A stretch of 6,160 nucleotides of DNA, from the NCBI GenBank assembly GCA_937894105.1, contig CALCTI010000354.1, forward strand, positions 1 to 6,160, written 5' to 3'. This document shows, in pieces, positions 1-4,683 of the stretch. Within the stretch, counting starts at the first letter, position 1. The number at the start of each line of letters is the position of its first letter. This DNA is from an uncultured cyanobacterium. Lineage in GTDB: Bacteria > Cyanobacteriota > Cyanobacteriia > CACIAM-69d. A program made the position numbers and the translations under genes. Under the pieces are notes generated by a model. That model did not search any database. It was not told the DNA's origin and saw only the letters and a list, made by a program, of their open reading frames with translations.

Positions 1-634
1 CCTCACACAGCCGATACAGCAGAAGATCCAGCAGCTCTGAATTAATGGACGCCCAAGTGTAAGCGTTGAAATTACTTTGCGGTTCCAGCGTGAAAAATAC
101 CAGCACTTTGACCCGCATTGGATTGGTGGCTCGCATCACTTCTGCGCGCACTTCAAACCAGTCGAAGCTACGCAGGTTGCGCTGCGCGTTAGAGGGGGCT
201 TTTGGGGTGGCGCTGGCAAGGTCCGCACTGGGGGGCGCTTGGAATGAAAGCTGTGTGCGTTCACCGTTGGCGGGAGAGTTGGGGCTAGATAGCTTGCTTA
301 AGCTGGGGGCGGCGGCGGCGGGATATCTGGATGCGTCAGAGTAGTACAGACGGGTGAATTGATTAATTAGGGCGGTGGCGATCGCATCGTAAACCATCGG
401 CTTATTAAGATACGCTGCCGCCTGGCGAAGACGCTTTTCCACAATTTCCATCTTCGGTGACAGCCCCCGCAGCCGATGGATAAGGCGAGACGTATCTAGC
501 AGGCTAATTTTGTTGTTGTCACTTTCCCAGTGCCCTGTACAGCTCAAAAGCAGCAGCTTTTTAATCCGTATAATTTGCGGATCCTGCTCAAGTTCTTGAA
601 CAATGTCATTTAAAACTGCCGCTCGATTGCTCAT
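1..634 (-). CDS. Unrecognised cytoplasmic protein, N-terminal 211 codons (C-terminus beyond left edge)
   Basis: An open frame on the minus strand starts at ATG 634-632 and continues without a stop to the window edge. It gives MSNRAAVLNDIVQELEQDPQ... I do not recognise the family. Residues 1-100 look helical and compact (KKLLLLSC near 25-32, IVEKRLRQAAAYLNKP near 64-79). Residues about 105-150 form a low-complexity linker rich in Ala, Pro and Ser, including PAAAAPS. A second folded segment starts at SFDWFEVRAEV (156-166) and contains a beta-like run MRVKVLVFFTLEP (173-185). There is no signal peptide or membrane segment. No strong Shine-Dalgarno precedes the start; only weak GAAG/AGAG stretches are present. 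The GC-rich linker produces an opposite-strand open frame at 66-344, which I treat as a shadow. Coding is supported by uninterrupted frame length, folded-linker-folded composition and an in-frame HIP1 octamer at 378-385. The gene diverges from everything else in the window. Function unknown. Confidence 0.75.
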   Translation of the reverse strand, partial: MSNRAAVLNDIVQELEQDPQIIRIKKLLLLSCTGHWESDNNKISLLDTSRLIHRLRGLSPKMEIVEKRLRQAAAYLNKPMVYDAIATALINQFTRLYYSDASRYPAAAAPSLSKLSSPNSPANGERTQLSFQAPPSADLASATPKAPSNAQRNLRSFDWFEVRAEVMRATNPMRVKVLVFFTLEPQSNFNAYTWASINSELLDLLLYRLCE

Positions 635-663
635 GGCTTCTAACTCTAAAAAACGACTAGTAG

Positions 664-692
664 TTGATAGTTAAAAGGGACGTAAATTAAAT
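664..692 (+). promoter_or_regulatory. Possible sigma-70-type promoter for the small ORF at 750
   Basis: TTGATA (664-669) and TTAAAT (687-692) are separated by 17 bases in an AT-rich gap between divergent genes. They match the consensus -35 at 5/6 and the -10 at 4/6. In such AT-rich DNA this can arise by chance. The position, about 50 bases upstream of the AGGAGG at 731-736, is sensible. Confidence 0.2.
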
Positions 693-749
693 AAATAGCT
701 GGATAAAAAAGCTAGATAATTAAACAAAACAGGAGGAGCTAGACTGGGG

Positions 750-863
750 TTGGCAAAGCCTTTAAAGGAAAGTCAAATATTATTTATGGTGTATTCGTTA
801 GGCGCATTAGTTGCAGTACTAATTGGTATATTCAAGGCTAGCAGCTCACTGAGCAGGCGATAA
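750..863 (+). CDS. Possible 37-residue single-pass membrane peptide
   Basis: A short frame from TTG 750 to TAA 861-863 encodes, from its start, MAKPLKESQILFMVYSLGAL, then a further hydrophobic run and a basic tail. Residues 10-28 form one plausible transmembrane helix, with basic residues on both sides (K3, K6 before; K29, R36, R37 after). A perfect AGGAGG lies at 731-736. Its spacing to TTG 750 is long (13 bases), whereas an in-frame CTG at 744 would be at 7 bases. A later in-frame ATG at 786 would give only 25 residues. A hairpin at 923-955 could end the transcript. I could not match it to known small cyanobacterial photosystem, cytochrome b6f or NDH subunits. The strong Shine-Dalgarno and coherent membrane segment argue for a gene; the short length and non-ATG start argue against. 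Confidence 0.3.
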   Translation: MAKPLKESQILFMVYSLGALVAVLIGIFKASSSLSRR

Positions 864-1483
864 ATAGAGCAATTAGAACCAGAACAGTTAGGGACCATTT
901 CCAGGGAAATGAGTTTAATTATCAAAAAGGAGCCCTCTTAAAAACCTCCCTTTTGAATAGCCCTTTCGAAGTCACTTTTATAAGCCTTGGCTTATTTATG
1001 CTTTCCTAATTCCCAGTGCTTTTTTCGATATTTCTTCTATTTTGACGGTCCTGATCGACGGTTCTCTCTATATCTAAAGTGACGTAATCTGGGGTGAACC
1101 AACATTGCCTTAAGGTCGGTCTAATAATTGGAACCCAAACCCTAGGACCTGGGATCAGTCCTAGCTAAGTGGATCTCAGTCAAGTAAAGGTTAGAAACGT
1201 AGCGCCCCTGTCAGTAGAAATACAAGCCTGGAGTAGATGCTTCCGGATGTTTTGAGTCCCTGGGGCATTTTGGGTTTCAAGCTTTTGTCAAGCTTTGCCT
1301 TCCTTGGGAAACCCATCACGCGAGTAAGTAAGGCTACAGCAGTTGCAAAAGTGGCACAGTGCAGTAATTCATCTTTACCTTTCTTCGTTTTCGACCGCTC
1401 TCTGGCGATCGCCTATCGAATCCGGAGCCTGATTCGACTCTGCCCCAGTTAATTCTGCCCCAATATAGAGTACTGGAGAACAT
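864..1483. other. Non-coding stretch with several short hairpins
   Basis: I see no convincing gene here. The 71-codon frame at 1237-1452 has no family resemblance and overlaps inverted repeats. Short perfect inverted repeats are present: ATAAGCC/GGCTTAT at 980-986/989-995, CTAGGAC/GTCCTAG at 1142-1148/1158-1164, TGGGTTTC/GAAACCCA at 1271-1278/1308-1315 enclosing two copies of TCAAGCTTT, and TCGAATC/GATTCGA at 1416-1422/1431-1437. Two copies of TCTGCCCCA lie near 1438 and 1454. This pattern suggests decayed mobile DNA or untranslated leader sequence, but no element can be delimited. Confidence 0.4.
923..955. terminator. Possible bidirectional terminator hairpin
   Basis: CAAAAAGGAG (923-932) pairs with CTCCCTTTTG (946-955) with one mismatch around a 13-base loop. 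The A-rich outer left arm and T-rich outer right arm give a U-tract-like end in both directions. The GC core is only 4 bp, so strength is doubtful. It lies 60 bases after the small ORF ending at 863. Confidence 0.3.
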
Positions 1484-1800
1484 CTGTGGCGGGACGTTAA
1501 TCCGGCCATGACATGGATTCCTAAAAGTCGCGCCACAGGGAAAGGGCGTTGGGCTTATGGTTTAAGGCTATGAGCCGTGACGGTGGAGCAGGTAAAGGTA
1601 AAGTTTTTTGATAGTCTAAGTGAAGCTAGCCGTACGGTGGAAGTGGGGTAGATGCCAGTCACGCCATCGCTATAACTGTTAGATTAAATGGCCCGAGCCA
1701 ATAGCTAAGGCAGGGGAGTAGTCAGCTAACACGCAGCATTATGCTGAGGGGCTGGTTAGGCGGCTGGTTAGCGCGGAAACTCGATAGAAGTTCTTCCCTG
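1484..1800 (+). ncRNA. Structured RNA candidate, possibly an orphan HEARO/omega RNA (IscB-type)
   Basis: This segment has no open frame but dense complementary pairing. CTGTGGCG (1484-1491) pairs with CGCCACAG (1531-1538), enclosing AATCC/GGATT (1499-1503/1515-1519). GGCTTAT (1552-1558) pairs with ATGAGCC (1570-1576) with one G-U. GTGAC (1577-1581) can pair with GTCAC (1658-1662) over a long range. CCGTACGG (1630-1637) is palindromic. GCTAAC (1725-1730) pairs with GTTAGC (1767-1772) around CAGCAT/ATGCTG (1734-1746). Length (about 300 nt), the purine-rich GGTGGAGCAGGTAAAGG stretch and the cyanobacterial context remind me of HEARO RNAs, the omega RNAs encoded just upstream of IscB nucleases. 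No iscB follows; map does, so this would be a solo copy. I see none of the hallmark motifs of RNase P RNA, tmRNA, SRP RNA or a group II intron domain V. The HEARO identity is from memory of the class and is not verified. Boundaries are approximate. Confidence 0.4.
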
Positions 1801-1878
1801 GCAGATTCTTGATCTTCCACTGCCCAGTTCCCGGACTGAAGCTTTCTTCAAACGATTGTTCGCCGCAGTGTTTGCTCA

Positions 1879-1945
1879 CTAGGGGCTGTCATCAATTAAA
1901 TCTCAAATTCAATAGCTGCAAGGGTTTCAGCCCCTAGCATTTTTT
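1879..1945 (+). terminator. Terminator-like hairpin inside the MITE left end
   Basis: A perfect 10-bp stem, CTAGGGGCTG (1879-1888) with CAGCCCCTAG (1928-1937), is followed within two bases by a run of six T (1940-1945). The loop is long (39 bases), so this may be a transposon end structure rather than an efficient terminator. If active it would insulate map from transcription through the 1484-1800 segment. Confidence 0.35.
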
Positions 1946-2009
1946 ATTTGAAAGGGCGTGTACTTCCCACTGCACAAGGCTTCTGGAGTTTAATTGATGA
2001 CACGCCCTA
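1880..2009. mobile_element. MITE-like element, about 126 bp, bounded by TA dinucleotides
   Basis: Terminal inverted repeats lie at 1882-1900 (GGGGCTGTCATCAATTAAA) and 1989-2007 (its near reverse complement), matching at 17 of 19 positions. TA dinucleotides sit immediately outside both ends (1880-1881 and 2008-2009), as expected for a TA target duplication of the IS630/Tc1-mariner type. There is no coding capacity, so movement would need a transposase elsewhere. Each end also folds on itself: CTAGGGGCTG/CAGCCCCTAG (1879-1888/1928-1937) and AGGGCGTGT/ACACGCCCT (1953-1961/2000-2008). The two bases that differ between the terminal repeats are matched by each end's own internal partner, so the subterminal hairpins appear conserved. 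The right end lies about 55 bp before the preferred map start. Family assignment is inferred from the TA flanks only. Confidence 0.65.
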
Positions 2010-2062
2010 GCATCGTTTACCAATACCGTTTTCTTACCAAAGGTCTTTTTCTCGTCACCTCC

Positions 2063-2920
2063 ATGAATATTTTTGCCGACCTTCTGCCTCCCAAACCTGC
2101 CGTTAAACAGCCCAAGAAGAACACCCAGGCTGGACCGACGATCCAAAAACAGCGGCGCGGTATTGAAATTAAATCCAAGCGCGAAATTGAGATTATGCGT
2201 CAGGCGTCGGCGATCGTGGCGACGACGTTGAAAGAGATTATGGAAATGGCTGCGCCGGGGATGACCACGGCGGATTTAGACGCCTATGCAGAAAAGCGAA
2301 TTCGGGGAATGGGGGCGGTGCCTAGCTTCAAGGGGTATTGCGGTTTTCCTGCTAGTATTTGCTCCAGCATTAACCATGAGGTGGTGCACGGTATTCCTAA
2401 TAATAAGAAGGTGATTCGCGAAGGGGACGTGCTGAAGGTGGATACGGGGGCGTTTTTTAATGGCTTCCACGGGGACTCCTGCGTGACGATCTTGGTGGGA
2501 GAAGCTAGCCCTGAGGCGAAGCGCCTGACCCAGGTGGCAGAGGAGGCCCTGTTTGCGGGGATTCATCAGGTGAAGGCGGGGGCGACTCTGTTGGATTTGG
2601 CGATCGCCATTGAAAAGGTCGCCAAGGACGCGGGCTATGCCATTGTGGAAGACTTTACGGGACATGGGGTAGGGCGCAACCTGCACGAGGAGCCAGCGGT
2701 GTTTAACTATCGCACCCGGTCCATTCCTAAGGTGAAGCTACGGGCAGGCATGACTTTAGCCATCGAGCCGATTTTGAACGCGGGTAAGAAGAAGACAAAA
2801 ATTTTAGGCGATCGCTGGACGGCGGTAACCACGGACCGGTCCCTGTCGGCCCAGTGGGAGCATACGGTACTCGTCACTAAAGATGGATACGAGATTTTGA
2901 CGGACCGCACCAAAGTTTAG
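2063..2920 (+). CDS. map: Type I methionine aminopeptidase
   Basis: This cytoplasmic metalloenzyme removes the initiator Met from nascent proteins once the formyl group is gone. Numbering from ATG 2063 (285 residues), the five metal ligands of the pita-bread fold are visible: D127 in KVDTG, D138 in HGDS, H201 in TGHGVGR, E234 in AIEP and E266 in QWEH. The substrate-contact histidines H109 (EVVHGIP) and H208 (NLHEEP) are also present. Residues 1-32 are a basic, Pro/Lys/Gln-rich extension before the catalytic domain, which begins near IEIKSKREIEIMR; E. coli MetAP is about 264 residues. I chose ATG 2063 because MNIFADLL resembles cyanobacterial MetAP N-termini, although no Shine-Dalgarno precedes it. 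The frame is open further upstream to ATG 1997 or TTG 1994, which lie inside the MITE terminal repeat with a GGAG at 1985-1988. That start would add about 22 residues encoded partly by the MITE. The next gene starts 53 bases downstream. Confidence 0.95.
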   Translation: MNIFADLLPPKPAVKQPKKNTQAGPTIQKQRRGIEIKSKREIEIMRQASAIVATTLKEIMEMAAPGMTTADLDAYAEKRIRGMGAVPSFKGYCGFPASICSSINHEVVHGIPNNKKVIREGDVLKVDTGAFFNGFHGDSCVTILVGEASPEAKRLTQVAEEALFAGIHQVKAGATLLDLAIAIEKVAKDAGYAIVEDFTGHGVGRNLHEEPAVFNYRTRSIPKVKLRAGMTLAIEPILNAGKKKTKILGDRWTAVTTDRSLSAQWEHTVLVTKDGYEILTDRTKV

Positions 2921-2927
2921 CCCACGC

Positions 2928-2951
2928 TTTAAGCAATGGTTTAAGCAACGG
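2928..2951 (+). repeat. 12-bp tandem duplication between map and the next gene
   Basis: TTTAAGCAATGG (2928-2939) is followed directly by TTTAAGCAACGG (2940-2951), differing by one transition. It looks like a local duplication in the intergenic spacer. No function is evident. Confidence 0.7.
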
Positions 2952-2973
2952 TGCAGAGAAACTGGGCAAAGGA

Positions 2974-3345
2974 ATGAACAAGTCCGTTAATCGTATTCGC
3001 GAATGGAGCACGTTTTGGCTACTGGGGCTGCTGGTGTTAGCCCTGGGAATTTGGGCATGGTTCGGGTCCCCTTCCGGTGCTCAGGCAGAGTTTTGCCGTA
3101 CCCAAGGGGGGCAAGAAATTTGCCTGATGGATATTAAGCGCAGTGCTAAGCGGTTTTGGGAATATCGGGCGATCGTGCGGGTGGATGGGAAGACCCGCCC
3201 CTGGGAGCTGTATAACTGTCGCGATCGCGTGCGGGTAGACGCGGACAACTGGCCGCTGCCCTTCGAGAAAAATGGGGCGGGCACCCTAATTTGCAACACC
3301 CTATATCACCGGGATCCAACCCCTTCTAGCCTGGGCTCCAGTTGA
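2974..3345 (+). CDS. Small secreted or periplasmic protein with four cysteines, function unknown
   Basis: A 123-residue product has a clear export signal. A basic N-terminus (MNKSVNRIREW) is followed by a hydrophobic stretch at about 14-30 (FWLLGLLVLALGIWAWF) and an AQA/E signal-peptidase-I-like site after A38; an uncleaved membrane anchor is also possible. The mature part of about 85 residues contains four cysteines (C41, C50, C82, C107), enough for two disulphides, and beta-strand-like segments with conserved-looking RSAKRFWEYRAIVRVDGK and YNCRDR. I believe similar hypothetical proteins occur in other cyanobacteria, but I know no assigned function. An AAGGA directly abuts the ATG, too close for a normal Shine-Dalgarno; no better in-frame start exists. 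It lies 53 bases after map on the same strand with no terminator between, so co-transcription is likely. It ends at TGA 3343-3345, and the codon immediately after is TAA. Confidence 0.8.
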   Translation: MNKSVNRIREWSTFWLLGLLVLALGIWAWFGSPSGAQAEFCRTQGGQEICLMDIKRSAKRFWEYRAIVRVDGKTRPWELYNCRDRVRVDADNWPLPFEKNGAGTLICNTLYHRDPTPSSLGSS

Positions 3346-3495
3346 TAATGGGACACAAACCTTTGCCGATTTTTACTAACTTCCTAGAAACTAAACCCTC
3401 CAGGCTATAACGGTTGGGAGAAAGGTGGGTGCATCACCAACGCCGACCACCTAGGGACTCAGGCTTTACAGGGATTTAGGATTAGGGGCTTAATT
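3346..3495 (+). other. Spacer and leader before the lysozyme gene
   Basis: This 150-base gap holds no terminator that I can recognise for the preceding gene. AGGTGG (3423-3428) can pair with CCACCT (3447-3452) around a GC-rich loop, forming a possible leader hairpin. A good AGGGG Shine-Dalgarno at 3484-3488, 7 bases before ATG 3496, fixes the start of the next gene. Confidence 0.35.
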
Positions 3496-4392
3496 ATGGA
3501 ACGTTCAATCCAACTGTTTGGGGACGGCAAGGTTTATGAAATGGCGGACGGGGAAGCCGTCAGCGTCATTGATACGGAAGGGTCCACCGATAAGTTGATC
3601 GAGGCGCTGCAAATTACGTCGGGGGGCCGTTTCACCGTTGCAGCTCCCGACGCCGAAGTGCCCTTTGTGCAAAGTACCCGCGCCATTTCTCGGCAAATTA
3701 ATGCAGAGGGGCTCCGGCTGCTGAAAACCTACGAAGGGCTTTACCTGGAGTCCTATCAAGATGCGGTGGGGGTTTGGACCATTGGCTATGGCTGCACCGA
3801 AGGCATTGGTCCCGGTATGACCATCACCCTCCAAGAGGCGGAGGATATGCTGCGGCGAGAGCTGAACAAGTTTGAGGCGGCGGTGGCGAAGTACGTCAGC
3901 GTGGAGATTGATGACGATCAGTACAGCGCTTTGGTGGCGTTTAGCTACAACGTGGGGGCCTATGCCCTGAAAAAATCTACCCTGTTGCGCAAGTTAAATG
4001 GTGGAGATTTTGCCGGGGCGTCCAATGAGTTTCCTCGGTGGGATAAGGCGGGGGGGCGATCGCTCCTGGGGCTTTCCCGGCGGCGGCGATCCGAGCGAGC
4101 CCTGTTCCTGGGTGAATCCTGGGAAGGCTTTTTAAACTGGCGACGGGGAGATGATACCCCCGCCAACAGTAGCAGCGACGACAGTCGGCTTTTGCGATTG
4201 CAGAGCCCCTATATGCGCGGCGATGATGTGCGTACCCTGCAAAATGCCTTGGTTAAAGTAGGGGTTGACGTGGACGTGGATGGCATTTTTGGACGCGGCT
4301 CCGATAGAGCTGTGAAGGCATTTCAAGCCCAGAAAGGATTGGGCGCAGATGGCATTGTTGGCGCCAATACTCGCAAGGCATTAGGGGTTTAG
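3496..4392 (+). CDS. GH24 lysozyme (endolysin-type muramidase) with C-terminal peptidoglycan-binding domain
   Basis: The 298-residue protein cleaves the glycan backbone of peptidoglycan. Domains in order: an unrecognised N-terminal segment (1-68), a phage-lysozyme GH24 domain (about 70-206), a short Ser/Asp-rich linker (about 217-230), and a PG_binding_1 repeat (about 232-298; LRLQSPYMRGDDVRTLQNAL, then DGIFGRGSDRAVKAFQ and ADGIVGANTRKAL). The T4-lysozyme-type triad has the canonical E-x8-D-x5-T spacing: E80 in TYEGLY, D89 in YQDAVG, T95 in WTIGYG. There is no signal peptide or SAR-type transmembrane segment, so reaching the wall needs holin-like release, an unusual route, or the N-terminal segment. 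Host genes of this architecture occur in cyanobacteria outside prophages, and no phage genes surround this one. The start follows an AGGGG at ideal spacing. A hairpin terminator follows at 4441-4466, so the unit is probably monocistronic. Phage origin is possible but not shown. Confidence 0.92.
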   Translation: MERSIQLFGDGKVYEMADGEAVSVIDTEGSTDKLIEALQITSGGRFTVAAPDAEVPFVQSTRAISRQINAEGLRLLKTYEGLYLESYQDAVGVWTIGYGCTEGIGPGMTITLQEAEDMLRRELNKFEAAVAKYVSVEIDDDQYSALVAFSYNVGAYALKKSTLLRKLNGGDFAGASNEFPRWDKAGGRSLLGLSRRRRSERALFLGESWEGFLNWRRGDDTPANSSSDDSRLLRLQSPYMRGDDVRTLQNALVKVGVDVDVDGIFGRGSDRAVKAFQAQKGLGADGIVGANTRKALGV

Positions 4393-4440
4393 ATTGCTCC
4401 AGCCCACTGGGTAATGGGGAGAGCGGAGCCCTTATCCCAA

Positions 4441-4466
4441 CCCTTCTCCCCAGGGAGAGGGGTTTT
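4441..4466 (+). terminator. Rho-independent-type terminator after the lysozyme gene
   Basis: CCCTTCTCCC (4441-4450) pairs with GGGAGAGGGG (4453-4462) over 10 bp with one G-U, and TTTT (4463-4466) follows. It begins 48 bases after the lysozyme stop. Similar CCCTTCTCCC/GGGAGAGGGG palindromes are scattered in many cyanobacterial intergenic regions, so this may also be a dispersed repeat. Confidence 0.65.
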
Positions 4467-4683
4467 AGTGGTTTCTTCTCGCTGCTGGGTCTGCTGATCC
4501 AGACTGCGCTATTTTCCCTAGATCTTTACTGATCACCCCTTTGAAATGAAGACACTGGGGAAGACGCTGGGGAATAAAAACAAACGCCCTCTCCGCTGAA
4601 CTGGCATTTACTGAAATGGCACTTACTTAGCTGCGACGCCCCTTGCTCTGCCGTCTAACCATTGAAACTTTTTTAATAAGCCC
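4467..4683 (+). other. Upstream region of the orthocaspase gene with short duplications
   Basis: No gene and no convincing promoter is visible in these 217 bases. GAAGACACTGGG (4548-4559) is duplicated in tandem as GAAGACGCTGGG (4560-4571). TGGCATTTACT (4602-4612) is repeated as TGGCACTTACT (4617-4627). Each pair differs by one base. The repeats could be binding sites or local slippage products. Confidence 0.4.

Noticed and set aside
66..344. 92-codon plus-strand frame
   Set aside because: It lies wholly opposite the longer minus-strand gene at 1-634, and its alanine/glycine-rich part is the reverse of that gene's Ala/Pro/Ser linker.
1237..1452. 71-codon plus-strand frame with a GGAG three bases before its ATG
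   Set aside because: The product resembles no family I know and the Shine-Dalgarno spacing is too short. The frame also runs through two inverted repeats and a HIP1 site in otherwise non-coding DNA.
1484..1800. RNase P RNA, tmRNA, SRP RNA, group II intron or tRNA-intron identity for the structured segment
   Set aside because: I looked for the RNase P GAAAGTCCGGGC core, a tmRNA tag frame and alanyl end, the SRP GGAAG core, a paired domain V, and tRNA T-loops (GGTTCRA). None is present on either strand.
2276..2686. 136-codon minus-strand frame opposite map
   Set aside because: It is a shadow of the highly conserved map reading frame. The map strand carries all the catalytic motifs.
3496..4392. 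Prophage remnant inferred from the endolysin-like lysozyme
   Set aside because: No holin, spanin, tail or integrase gene and no attachment repeats are visible. The flanking genes are ordinary cellular genes.
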